Assembly (NCBI GenBank): GCA_023137315.1
Contig: JAGLPP010000101.1
Span: forward strand, 1-40,762
Reading direction: 5' to 3'
From: Bacteriovoracaceae bacterium
GTDB taxonomy: Bacteria; Bdellovibrionota; Bacteriovoracia; Bacteriovoracales; Bacteriovoracaceae
DNA length: 40,762 nt
Below, piece by piece: positions 9,641 through 17,737 of the stretch. The position numbers were made by a program, and so were the translations under genes. The notes beneath the pieces were generated by a model. The model did no database searches. It saw only the letters and a list, made by a program, of their open reading frames with translations, and had not been told where the DNA came from. Within the stretch, counting starts at the first letter, position 1. Each line of letters begins with the position of its first letter.

Positions 9641-9800
9641 AATACATAACATTACAAAAAAAAGCTTAAATTTTAAATAGTTACATCCCTTTGTAAGCAT
9701 TTCATTTGAGAATTTCATTTTTTTTATTTTCAACACATTAAATCCCTTGTATAAGATGCGTACTGCGCTATTTTAGCACATGCACAAAGGAACACTCATA

Positions 9801-11030
9801 ATGGATGAAAAAATTCTTAGAAAGTATGCCGAACTTGTTATCAACACTGGTGTTAATCTTCAGGAAGGCCAATGCCTTTCCATTAAAGGCGAACCAATCC
9901 ACTGGCACTTTATCGATTTACTTCAAGAAATCGCCTATAAAAGAGGCGCTAAATTTGTAAAATCAGACATTCAAAGCTCATGCTCAAGAATCAACAAGAT
10001 CAAATATCAAAAAGATGAATATCTGGGCCATGTCCCCCCATACGTTGAAAACGAAATAGATTATACAGTAAAAGAAAAATGGGCCTTTATTTATCTTGAG
10101 GGCCTTGAGCAACCAGATTGCTATGAATCCCTTGATCCACAAAGAAATGCCACAGTTGAAAAAGCGTGGAGGGAAAAGTCAAAAAATCTCATGTCAGCGG
10201 CCATGAATGGTGTATGTCACTGGACGATCGCCCCCATTCCTACTCCAGGTTGGGGCCAAAAAATCTTTGGAGGAACACCTGACGAAAAAAACACCAAACG
10301 CCTGTGGGACACACTCGTTCCAATCCTTCGTCTTAATCATGAAGATCCTGAAAAAGCGTGGCGCGAACATGACCGCAATCTTAAAAAAAGAATTGATGTT
10401 CTTGAAAAAATGCAACTTGACCACCTGAAATTCACCGGCCCCGATACAGAACTTTTCGTTTATCTTACACCTCTCTCACGCTGGTGCGGAGGTTCTTTCA
10501 CGTCCTCTGAAGGACACAGTTTTATCCCAAACATTCCAACCGAGGAAATTTTCACCACTCCGGATTTCAGAAAAACAAGCGGAAAAGTGAAAGTCACAAA
10601 ACCAGTCATGGTCATGGGAAAACATGTTGAGGATGCTTTTTTTGAATTTAAAGATGGGAAGGTTGTTAATTTTACGGCCGGAAAAAACCTGGAAATTTTG
10701 GAAAAATATTTTGAGATTGATCCGCAGGCAAAATATGTTGGGGAGATTGCCTTGGTTGATATGAACTCCCCCATCTCCAAAACAAATAAAATCTTCCACT
10801 CCATTCTCCTTGATGAAAATGCAAGCTGCCATCTCGCTCTTGGAAGAGGTATCTCCAGCGCAGTAAAGGGCGGAGACAAAATGAACGAGGATGAACTCAA
10901 GAAAACAGGACATAACATATCCCTTCTACATACTGATTTTATGATTGGTTCACCTGAAATCAATATAACCGGCGTTAAAAGGGATGGTCAGGAAGTAAAT
11001 ATCATGGAGAACGGATATTTTAAAATTTAG
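9801..11030 (+). CDS. M29 family aminopeptidase (AmpS / aminopeptidase T-like)
   Basis: M29 aminopeptidases are metal-dependent cytoplasmic enzymes that remove N-terminal residues from peptides. Expected metal ligands are seen: E249 (in PNIPTEEIFT), E315 (VGEIAL), H344 (ASCHLALG), H377 and D379 (LLHTDF). The length of 409 residues is normal. From memory, the family usually has a catalytic Tyr seven residues after the ASCH histidine; here that position (351) is Ile, which may alter activity. An upstream ATG at 9780 is possible, but AAAGGA lies properly before the ATG at 9801. The exported rhodanese gene follows after 13 bp, so the two probably share a transcript. Confidence 0.88.
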   Translation: MDEKILRKYAELVINTGVNLQEGQCLSIKGEPIHWHFIDLLQEIAYKRGAKFVKSDIQSSCSRINKIKYQKDEYLGHVPPYVENEIDYTVKEKWAFIYLEGLEQPDCYESLDPQRNATVEKAWREKSKNLMSAAMNGVCHWTIAPIPTPGWGQKIFGGTPDEKNTKRLWDTLVPILRLNHEDPEKAWREHDRNLKKRIDVLEKMQLDHLKFTGPDTELFVYLTPLSRWCGGSFTSSEGHSFIPNIPTEEIFTTPDFRKTSGKVKVTKPVMVMGKHVEDAFFEFKDGKVVNFTAGKNLEILEKYFEIDPQAKYVGEIALVDMNSPISKTNKIFHSILLDENASCHLALGRGISSAVKGGDKMNEDELKKTGHNISLLHTDFMIGSPEINITGVKRDGQEVNIMENGYFKI

Positions 11031-11043
11031 ACAGGGAGTGAAG

Positions 11044-11499
11044 ATGACACATTTGAAAATCTTATTTCCAGCACTTGTCCTGATTTTTTTAAGTGTTGCC
11101 TCCATGGCACAACAATCCCGACAAGCTGAAAGTTTCAATGTAAAAGAACACAGCATAACAGTTCATGAAGCTTATCAATTGATCATGCAAAACACAGAAT
11201 CAGATGATTTTATCATTTTAGATGTCAGAACAGTTGATGAATACGCAAAAAGCCATATCAAAAATTCCACAAATTTCGATTTTTACAATGAGGATTTTTT
11301 AATGTTCCTGGATCGCCTGGAACGTGGATACACCTATCTAATATATTGCAGGAGTGGAAAACGCAGTCTGAACACACTCAAAATAATGCACGAAATGGGC
11401 TTTGAAAACACCTTCAACATGCTAGGCGGTATCAGCGAATGGATCAAGCATGAATATCCGCTCACCAAGAGTTCTGTTGACCCATCTCAAATTAATTGA
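11044..11499 (+). CDS. Exported rhodanese-like domain protein
   Basis: A signal peptide (MTHLKILFPALVLIFLSVASMA) leads into one rhodanese domain. The first half has LDVRTVDEYAKSHI, and the active-site loop reads YCRSGKRS with the persulfide-forming cysteine. Single-domain rhodaneses carry sulfur as a cysteine persulfide; the periplasmic location is inferred from the signal peptide. A GTG at 11038 is an alternative start, but AGGGAG is well placed before the ATG at 11044. The gene lies directly behind the M29 aminopeptidase and abuts the convergent H1-like gene with no gap. Confidence 0.86.
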   Translation: MTHLKILFPALVLIFLSVASMAQQSRQAESFNVKEHSITVHEAYQLIMQNTESDDFIILDVRTVDEYAKSHIKNSTNFDFYNEDFLMFLDRLERGYTYLIYCRSGKRSLNTLKIMHEMGFENTFNMLGGISEWIKHEYPLTKSSVDPSQIN

Positions 11500-12012
11500 T
11501 TATCTTTTCTTCTTCGCAGTCTTCTTAGTGACCGTTTTTTTCTTTGCGGTCTTTTTGGCGACTGTTTTCTTCTTGGCAGTTTTTTTAACAACCTTCTTTG
11601 CAACTTTCTTTTCCGTTTTTTTCTTTGTTGTTTTTTTAACGACCTTCTTCGCAACCTTTTTCACTGCTTTCTTGGATTGTGACACTTGTTCTACAACCTT
11701 TTCAACAACCTCAGGCGCCTTTCCTTCAACCTCTTCTTTAACATTCTCAACCTTTTGCTTGATACTTTTATACTCATCCATTATCTGGCCATAAAATCCC
11801 AAAATCCTCTTTTTCTGTATATTCACCTTGTTATAGGTCACATTAAACATTTGTCTGAGCGTACGTCCCTTTTCCTGATCAATAACCTCAATCTTATCAA
11901 TCACGTCAAGACACCTGCCCTGAAAACTTTGTTTTTTGAATTTCTTCTTCCCCTTCTTCTTTTTTTCATCCTCTTTAAGTGCTTTTTCTTTCAAAAAACT
12001 GTTGATGTCCAT
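11500..12012 (-). CDS. Histone H1-like protein with lysine/alanine-rich tail
   Basis: Residues about 1-95 form a charged, helical N-terminal part (it contains GRTLRQMFNVTYNKVNIQ). Residues about 110-170 are a low-complexity tail of KKTAKKKT- and AKKVVKK-type repeats. Such tails are typical of histone H1-like nucleoid proteins (Chlamydia Hc1/Hc2, Bordetella BpH1), which bind DNA non-specifically and compact it. The N-terminal part is not the classic eukaryotic globular domain. The gene has its own GGGGAG Shine-Dalgarno sequence and ends directly against the rhodanese gene. The tail repeats may vary in copy number between strains. DNA binding is inferred from composition. Confidence 0.72.
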   Translation of the reverse strand: MDINSFLKEKALKEDEKKKKGKKKFKKQSFQGRCLDVIDKIEVIDQEKGRTLRQMFNVTYNKVNIQKKRILGFYGQIMDEYKSIKQKVENVKEEVEGKAPEVVEKVVEQVSQSKKAVKKVAKKVVKKTTKKKTEKKVAKKVVKKTAKKKTVAKKTAKKKTVTKKTAKKKR

Positions 12013-12203
12013 TCATTCTCCCCTTTTTTCGTAATATTTATATCACCTAAGTATATCCCATGAACTTTTGAAATTTCCACAACTTTTTGCACTGATATAC
12101 AATACTCTAATCGTCAACATTCACATCACAAAAAACCTTATTTTCCCCCTTTCATTACCGTAAAAATAGAGTAACATTTTCAAAAACCTAGGGAGAAAAT
12201 ATC

Positions 12204-12386
12204 ATGAGGGATTTTCAATTTATTTCCACAATAAAAAAAGACAAGATATCCGACAACGATCTTCTCGAACAAAAACTTCTATTATATGAACTGGAATTAT
12301 TTAACGAAACAGGGAAAAAGTCCAAACTCGACAACTGCGAAAAAATAAAAATTCAAAAAAAACTCAGACGTCTTTACAAAATTTAA
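12204..12386 (+). CDS. Small hypothetical protein (60 aa)
   Basis: This short charged, probably helical protein is not recognised. It is supported by a strong AGGGAG Shine-Dalgarno sequence before the ATG and a lysine/glutamate-rich composition that fits a coding region here. It has no signal peptide or cysteine pattern except one Cys. Its last 4 bp overlap the end of the convergent 80-residue gene. Confidence 0.5.
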   Translation: MRDFQFISTIKKDKISDNDLLEQKLLLYELELFNETGKKSKLDNCEKIKIQKKLRRLYKI

Positions 12387-12625
12387 TCAACCCAGATAAC
12401 CTTTCCAAAACCCGGATCATTTTTTTCTTTTTCAAATCGGATAAACTCTGAAACAAGCGGCATGGGATCCTGGCCATTTTTCACCCTTTCAATAATCCCT
12501 AAAGCGACATCCTTTGGGCAGGATGAGAATACCTGCTCAACAAGTGTTTGTCTGGCGGTAATTTCCTTCCACAGAAGTTCCTTTAAATGACTTTTTATTT
12601 CCCTGATCTCTCCCAAACTTTTCAA
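12383..12625 (-). CDS. Small hypothetical protein (80 aa, TTG start)
   Basis: The start is TTG at 12625, supported by an AGGGAG Shine-Dalgarno sequence seven to eight bases before it. The protein looks cytoplasmic and helical, rich in Glu and Lys, and ends in a GFGKVIWVD segment. I do not recognise a family. It follows the 123-residue conserved hypothetical after 39 bp on the same strand, so they may be cotranscribed. Confidence 0.5.
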   Translation of the reverse strand: MKSLGEIREIKSHLKELLWKEITARQTLVEQVFSSCPKDVALGIIERVKNGQDPMPLVSEFIRFEKEKNDPGFGKVIWVD

Positions 12626-12664
12626 AAATCACTCCCTAAAAAACTGCCATTTTTGTTTTTTTAC

Positions 12665-13036
12665 CTACTCATCATCATCCACAACTTCAAGTTCATCCTT
12701 GACGATTGGAGTGTAATCAAGATCAATAATCATGGATGAAACACTCACACCAAACCATTCCTGAAAATCCTCTTTGTCGGGATTAACATTTATCTCACCT
12801 TTTTCCTGCCACCATCCACTAAGCATATGATTGAAGATTTCGACTTCCCGTGAAGCAATATAATCATATGCATCCACTTCATCTTCAAATTCCGGAATAA
12901 GAAAAACACAAGGTTCTGAATTAACCTCTTCAAGCGAGACCGCGTCATCTCCCTGGTATTCAGGCAACGAATTGATCCAGTCAAGCATTTTTTCAGTTGA
13001 ATAAATAATCGCGGATGAACGATTTACAATATCCAT
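12665..13036 (-). CDS. Conserved hypothetical acidic cytoplasmic protein
   Basis: The pattern (MDIVNRSSAIIYSTEKMLDW at the start, then CVFLIPEFEDE and a middle EIFNHMLSGWW...FQEWF...SMIIDL block) resembles a small proteobacterial family of unknown function that starts with I(I/V)NRSA(I/V) and has a conserved YLIPE segment. This match is from memory. The protein is strongly acidic, ends in VVDDDE and has no signal peptide. The Shine-Dalgarno sequence is GAGGA, eight bases before the ATG. No function can be given. Confidence 0.65.
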   Translation of the reverse strand: MDIVNRSSAIIYSTEKMLDWINSLPEYQGDDAVSLEEVNSEPCVFLIPEFEDEVDAYDYIASREVEIFNHMLSGWWQEKGEINVNPDKEDFQEWFGVSVSSMIIDLDYTPIVKDELEVVDDDE

Positions 13037-13118
13037 AATTAATTCCTCACATATTACCTTACGAAATAAAGGCTATCAGATATTTGAGTAATAGAAAATA
13101 CAATAAAAAGGAAAAGTT

Positions 13119-14093
13119 TTACTCTCCATAATTTCGATAGATTTTTTCAATATCGCCAACACTCAGACATTGTTCGCTGGGATCAATTTCATCTGCCGTT
13201 TTTGATATCAGGGTAAACGCCTTCTTGTCCTTTGAGAAGGTACTCTTGGGATACAACATAATCGAGTTGTAATCAAACTCGCTCCCAAGAATCAGTACCA
13301 TGAGATTTTCAGGTGCCAGTTGAAATTGACTTACATACTCGGGTTTAATATTTTCCCATATAATCTCGACAAAGGTGTCACGATCAAAACGTGAATGTTC
13401 GTGAATAAAACCAATAGCATGCATCATCTCATGCATTATTTCCTTTTTTCCACATTCAGGAGCAAGAACAATTGGCTGCGCCCCACCAACTCTCCCAAGA
13501 TAGGAATAACAGTTTTCATTGCCTCCTTTAAAAACAATCAAATCCTCCTGACCGCCAAATGGAACAAAACGCACTGCCGTGTTGTTGTTAAAATACTCAA
13601 CGGCAATTTCAATTTCCTTTTTATTTGAAAGTCCCTGTTCAATAATATAAGGAATTTCACGACCTTCCCACAATCTAGGACTTGGTACTTCATTAAATCC
13701 TCTCTTTGGCATGGAATCCCCGAAGGTATCCACTTCTCCGAGAATGACGTCTCCAAAGGCAATTGCCAACCCGTCGTCATTGACCTCAAATTCCACCAGG
13801 CCTTCTGAAGCAATCTGCTTCATACGTTCTTTCAAAGACCCGATTCCACCCTTTACCGTTGCCTGAAAAATGATTTTTTTATTTTTGGGCCTCACTCCTG
13901 TAATTTTGACATCGGCTATTTTTGAGGTTTTTAGTGGAACAACCTTCGAAACCTTTTTTATTTTGACTTCAATACTTTCAATATTTTTTTTTTGCGTTTT
14001 ACGGCTATTTGAATCAAAAAAGAAATACGCTGACGCAACAACAAGGCCGACTAAAAAAGCAATTAAAAATGATGCAATGGTTGATCTATTCAT
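13119..14093 (-). CDS. Membrane-anchored astacin-like (M12A) metalloprotease
   Basis: The zinc-binding signature HEMMHAIGFIHEH starts at H221, giving ligands H221, H225 and H231 and catalytic E222, as in astacins (HExxHxxGFxHE). The Met-turn is also present as SIMLYP. A single N-terminal transmembrane segment (IASFLIAFLVGLVVASAYFFF) suggests a protease anchored in the inner membrane with its domain in the periplasm, or an uncleaved signal. Residues about 45-130 form a pro-region-like domain. The longer start at 14120 is disfavoured, because TAGGAC lies well before the ATG at 14093. The substrate is unknown; in a predator such enzymes could act on prey proteins, which is inference only. Confidence 0.86.
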   Translation of the reverse strand: MNRSTIASFLIAFLVGLVVASAYFFFDSNSRKTQKKNIESIEVKIKKVSKVVPLKTSKIADVKITGVRPKNKKIIFQATVKGGIGSLKERMKQIASEGLVEFEVNDDGLAIAFGDVILGEVDTFGDSMPKRGFNEVPSPRLWEGREIPYIIEQGLSNKKEIEIAVEYFNNNTAVRFVPFGGQEDLIVFKGGNENCYSYLGRVGGAQPIVLAPECGKKEIMHEMMHAIGFIHEHSRFDRDTFVEIIWENIKPEYVSQFQLAPENLMVLILGSEFDYNSIMLYPKSTFSKDKKAFTLISKTADEIDPSEQCLSVGDIEKIYRNYGE

Positions 14094-14204
14094 TAAAGTC
14101 CTACATACCAGAACAATCACCTCTTAAACAAGTCCATTTAGCGAAAAGACCAACCCCACTTGTCGGATATTTATTTTTTATCTCAATCAACCGATAAACA
14201 TGAC

Positions 14205-14567
14205 ATGAATATCCGCAGACTTTTGAAAAAAAATTTCTACGGCCTGACTGGTGGACGCCACTTCTGGGAAAGAGTTCTGGAAAGGAAAATCCCAGAACAC
14301 ATGATTCGCGATACAATCAAATTCGGAGAAATTCATACCGCCGACAAAGGCCGCAAAATGTTTAGATACAAGGAAATTTATATAATTTTTTCTCAAGAGG
14401 ATAAAAAACTCATTACCATCAACACATGGGCCGACACCTTTGAGGAAGTAAAAATCCTCTCAATGGAACTTAAACACAAACTTATCAACAACATCAAACA
14501 GACCCAAAAAATTATCGATCAGAATAAATTTGAAAAGTATTTTGATTCACATGATAAAGTCGCCTGA
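14205..14567 (+). CDS. DUF4258-like small protein
   Basis: The core (HFWERVLERKIPEHMIRDTI, then GEIHTADKGRKMFRYKEIYIIF and a final LITINTW strand) follows the DUF4258 pattern: a His near the start, an Arg pair, a Gly-Glu, and a beta-strand-rich end. Function of that family is not established; the fold is compared with RelE-like toxins. The longest ORF would start with TTG at 14160; the ATG at 14205 is chosen although no Shine-Dalgarno sequence is visible. It is convergent with the Crp/Fnr gene, with only 2 bp between the stops. No antitoxin-like partner gene is adjacent. Confidence 0.58.
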   Translation: MNIRRLLKKNFYGLTGGRHFWERVLERKIPEHMIRDTIKFGEIHTADKGRKMFRYKEIYIIFSQEDKKLITINTWADTFEEVKILSMELKHKLINNIKQTQKIIDQNKFEKYFDSHDKVA

Positions 14568-14569
14568 TA

Positions 14570-15160
14570 TCATGCAGCTCTAATTAATTTTTTTTTTATT
14601 CGACTCAAAGTGGATGGGTTAATCCCAAGATAAAGCGCAATCTGGTTTTGTGGAATCCTTACGGCCAGGTTTGCATGTTCACTTTTGAACTTATGATATC
14701 TTTCTTCAGCAGAACTGAGCATCAAATCACGTTCCTTGTTTTCCTTTTCGGCAAATTTCCCTTCAATAACCTTTCGAATCAGATCGGCCCAATAGATACT
14801 TCCGGCATTAATCCGCGAAAAATTGTCATAATCAATGACCAAAATCTCTGTATCCTCCAACGCCTGAATATAACGTCGTGATGGAATACAGTGAAGAATT
14901 TCAAAATAAGCAGCGGCAAAATCACCTTCTTTTTGAAAACTTGAGATATATTCCCGTCCATCAGAAGTGGAATAAAAGTTTTTTAAAAGTCCACGTGATA
15001 CAAACGCAATTGTGCGACCAGAATCTCCAGGACTAAGAAAAAGCTCACCTTTTTGGAGTTTCCTCCGTGTCGTCATTGGCGCAATTTTTCTCACTTCCTC
15101 GTGTGGAATAAAACTGATGCGATTCAACTCCAACGCCATGTCATCGAACATATCAAACAT
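14570..15160 (-). CDS. Crp/Fnr family transcriptional regulator
   Basis: Residues about 10-125 form a cyclic-nucleotide-binding-type beta-roll (LFLSPGDSGRTIAFVSRGLL, then GREYISSFQKEGDFAA). The C-terminal part has a helix-turn-helix (VRIPQNQIALYLGINPSTLS, then RIKKKL), the usual Crp/Fnr order. There is no N-terminal Fnr-type cysteine cluster, so an Fe-S oxygen sensor is unlikely. The length of 196 residues is slightly short, like many uncharacterised Crp-like proteins. The start at 15160 has a GAGGAG Shine-Dalgarno sequence, better than the upstream ATG at 15178. The gene is divergent from the four-gene exported/TerB/lipoprotein/methyltransferase run across 290 bp and could regulate it; this is inference. 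Confidence 0.85.
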   Translation of the reverse strand: MFDMFDDMALELNRISFIPHEEVRKIAPMTTRRKLQKGELFLSPGDSGRTIAFVSRGLLKNFYSTSDGREYISSFQKEGDFAAAYFEILHCIPSRRYIQALEDTEILVIDYDNFSRINAGSIYWADLIRKVIEGKFAEKENKERDLMLSSAEERYHKFKSEHANLAVRIPQNQIALYLGINPSTLSRIKKKLIRAA

Positions 15161-15449
15161 AAATATCTCCTCTCTCAACTGGTCAAAATCATTTGGACCA
15201 CATATATATGAACTGACCGTGCAAAGAAGATGCCATTTCTTTTATTGTAATTTTATTATGTTATATAATACCGAATAGACACTGGAATCTTTTTGTCACC
15301 TATAACAAGTGGCCTATTGCTCCCATTCTGCAAAGTCATCAAAAACTTTTTGAAACTCTGTAACACAGGGCATTGCCGGATAAGATTGACTTTTAACCTG
15401 ACGAAATCATATCATTATTCAATTAAAAACATTAAAAGGGGTCTGTTTT

Positions 15450-15938
15450 ATGAAATTTATATTGGTTGTTGTCTTCCTCCTTATATCATTCCATGCCGTT
15501 TCAGCGCAAAAAACAGTCCTGTATGCCACCAACTCACTCACGGAAACCAAACGCCATTTTCATATCATAACAGATGAAAACGGTGATATCGAATCCCTGT
15601 TTTACGTTATAGATGAGGAAGATGAAGAAATTGAAGAAAGACACATTAGCTATGAGGATTTTCTCAAAGGTGATATTGGAGAGACCGGAATCTTCAAGGA
15701 TTTTTTCAAGATCCGACCACAAAACTTCTCCCGTCACAAGGGTGGACATATCATTCTGAAATACCCATATAATTTTTTAAAAAATGAAATACGAACTGTT
15801 GAAATTGACCTTGTCAGAAACGGTGGCGAGTGGAATCTACAAAAGGACGGACTTGGACCATTCAACAACTGCAATATTATAATCAATGGAAGAATCGTTC
15901 CTGTTGGTGCCAAAGAGCTTGTTTTTTCAAAAAAATGA
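15450..15938 (+). CDS. Exported protein of unknown function
   Basis: A signal peptide (MKFILVVVFLLISFHAVSA) precedes about 143 residues with a beta-rich look, an acidic stretch (EEDEEIEE) and an ending (NIIINGRIVPVGAKELVF) that resembles a small beta domain. No family is recognised. An AAAAGGGG Shine-Dalgarno sequence precedes the ATG. It is the first gene of a run of four: its stop overlaps the start of the TerB-like gene in an ATGA arrangement, which predicts translational coupling. Confidence 0.7.
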   Translation: MKFILVVVFLLISFHAVSAQKTVLYATNSLTETKRHFHIITDENGDIESLFYVIDEEDEEIEERHISYEDFLKGDIGETGIFKDFFKIRPQNFSRHKGGHIILKYPYNFLKNEIRTVEIDLVRNGGEWNLQKDGLGPFNNCNIIINGRIVPVGAKELVFSKK

Positions 15939-16354
15939 AAGAGGAAATCGTAAGACTGCGAGTTCTGGGAGAGGCCCATCTTTACGTTGGCATGGCCAAG
16001 GCCGATGGAAAAATCACCATGGAAGAACGTGCCGATATCAATTATTATGCACGAAAATGTGAGGGACTCATTGACCTTCTCGGGATCGGTGAAATGATAC
16101 GAAAAAAGATCACTGGTGCTGTAAAAGAAATACTTTCAGATCCAAAAAACAGCGATTGGGGTGCCTACGATCATCTTGATGAATCAATAAGTCTTTTAAA
16201 AGAAGCAAAAAAAATTGGTGACCACTCCGTTCATCTGATTGTGCATAAACATGAACAAGGCCTCTCACAGGTTGCCGCAAGCGATAGCTATCTTTATGTG
16301 GAATCCTCCTTTCTCAGAGAGGTTAAAACAAGATTTCTAAAACTGAAGGACTAG
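15935..16354 (+). CDS. TerB-like domain protein
   Basis: The segment AHLYVGMAKADGKITMEERA (about residues 12-31) matches the TerB-like helical fold, in which ADGxIxxEE recurs. The rest is helical and charged. Members are linked to stress or tellurite loci, but no tellurite genes are near, so no specific function is claimed. The start at 15935 is chosen over the longer ORF because its ATG overlaps the TGA of the previous gene (ATGA). It has 139 residues and no signal peptide, so it is likely cytoplasmic. The lipoprotein gene follows after 8 bp. Confidence 0.62.
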   Translation: MKEEIVRLRVLGEAHLYVGMAKADGKITMEERADINYYARKCEGLIDLLGIGEMIRKKITGAVKEILSDPKNSDWGAYDHLDESISLLKEAKKIGDHSVHLIVHKHEQGLSQVAASDSYLYVESSFLREVKTRFLKLKD

Positions 16355-16362
16355 AGGACCAG

Positions 16363-16956
16363 ATGGGATTCAAAACACAGCTTCTCATACTCATTATCAG
16401 CTTAACCATTCTTTCAGGATGTTCAAACCTGAATGAGATGAAAAAATTGTATTTTTATAATCAGTTCACTCCGACAATCAATGCGGCAACAGTCCTGGCA
16501 TCAGATCTTCTGCCATGCCTGAAAAAAAGCGAAACCTCACGAGCACTTTTTTTTGTCGAGCTTTCCGGAAAAAACAACCACTTCAAAATAAAAAGCTTTG
16601 AGTCTCCCGGGCCCACAAAAATCAATTGCGAAAAAAAACTCACCGCAAGCATACCTTACGCAAATCCGTATACACGTTGGTATGACGAGAGCAAAAAGAA
16701 AATCACCAATGACATCAGTCACTGTAAATCGGTTGATTTTAATTCGCTGTACGAAAACACAATTTATGAAATACGACTCGATTTTATCTCAAACAAAAAA
16801 ATTCATGTAAAAATCTCCAGAAAGGATCTTGATTCTCTTGCTGAAACGAGATATTTCGAGGGATACGACTTTGAACTCATGGCAAATTCACAAAACAAGC
16901 TCGAACCCAAAGTGCACTCATGCATGGGCCGGTGTGATCAGGATAATCTCTTTTGA
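16363..16956 (+). CDS. Predicted lipoprotein of unknown function
   Basis: The N-terminus is a lipoprotein signal peptide ending in the lipobox LSGC, so the mature protein should start with lipid-modified Cys21 or nearby. The remaining ~175 residues contain several cysteines and a beta-rich pattern and match no family that I recognise. AGAGGACC before the ATG is a good Shine-Dalgarno sequence. It lies between the TerB-like gene and the methyltransferase gene in the same run. Confidence 0.68.
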   Translation: MGFKTQLLILIISLTILSGCSNLNEMKKLYFYNQFTPTINAATVLASDLLPCLKKSETSRALFFVELSGKNNHFKIKSFESPGPTKINCEKKLTASIPYANPYTRWYDESKKKITNDISHCKSVDFNSLYENTIYEIRLDFISNKKIHVKISRKDLDSLAETRYFEGYDFELMANSQNKLEPKVHSCMGRCDQDNLF

Positions 16957-16957
16957 T

Positions 16958-17707
16958 ATGGATTTAAAAGAACTTAGAAGCACAACAATAAACCGACATC
17001 CCTGGGAAAAATCCAGGGCCCGTTTTTTTAAAAATATTATCGAAAAGCACATCCCACGCAAAAACAATGTATCGAAAATTCTGGATATCGGTTCCGGCGA
17101 CGGCCATTTTGCCAGAAATCTTCTGGCCTCACACCAGGATAATTTTCAGATTCATTGCCTTGACATCAATTACACATATGATTTTATAGGTCAGCACTCA
17201 CACGAAAAAATCAAATATATACGTGAACATACCAACGATGAACACGACTTTATTATTCTTATGGATGTTTTGGAACATATTGAGGATGACAGTGCCGCCT
17301 TGAGCGACATCATAAACCGGAACATGAAAAACGATTCATGTTTTCTCATTACTGTTCCTGCATGGAATTTCCTGTATTCAAAGCATGATCTCAAATTGGG
17401 CCATATCAGACGTTATTCACCATCCATGGGTAAAAAACTGATTTCAGATGCAGGCCTTGAAATTATTGAAAGCGGTGGTCTGTTCCATTCACTCGTAATT
17501 CCCCGCTATCTGATGCTACTTCGTGAAAGAATATTCGGGGCATCCGAAGAAGTTTCTGACCTCGGTAACTGGAATCATGGATATCTTTTTACGTCATTGA
17601 TGGACTTTGCCTTTAGAGTGGATAATATCTGCTCAAAAATCTTCTCACTCCTCAATCTGCAGGTTCCAGGTCTCACATGGTGGGCAGTTGGAAGAAAAAA
17701 ACGATAA
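16958..17707 (+). CDS. Class I SAM-dependent methyltransferase
   Basis: Motif I reads KILDIGSGDGHFARNLL, a typical SAM-binding loop. Downstream come IILMDVLEHIEDD and later GHIRRYSPSMGKKL, as in Methyltransf_11/UbiE-type enzymes that methylate small molecules or lipids. The C-terminal part has hydrophobic segments (about residues 180-240) that may lie against the membrane. The substrate is unknown. The longest ORF starts inside the lipoprotein gene; the ATG at 16958, one base after the lipoprotein stop, is the natural start. It is convergent with rtcB, 30 bp away. Confidence 0.8.
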   Translation: MDLKELRSTTINRHPWEKSRARFFKNIIEKHIPRKNNVSKILDIGSGDGHFARNLLASHQDNFQIHCLDINYTYDFIGQHSHEKIKYIREHTNDEHDFIILMDVLEHIEDDSAALSDIINRNMKNDSCFLITVPAWNFLYSKHDLKLGHIRRYSPSMGKKLISDAGLEIIESGGLFHSLVIPRYLMLLRERIFGASEEVSDLGNWNHGYLFTSLMDFAFRVDNICSKIFSLLNLQVPGLTWWAVGRKKR

Positions 17708-17737
17708 AACCAACGCAACAGAATCGCTGTCATCGCA

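Noticed and set aside
11450-11794. Plus-strand ORF rich in Phe and Thr
   Set aside because: It is the antisense shadow of the Lys/Ala-rich tail of the H1-like gene.
14205-14567. DUF4258 protein as the toxin of a toxin-antitoxin pair
   Set aside because: No antitoxin-like gene lies next to it on the same strand.
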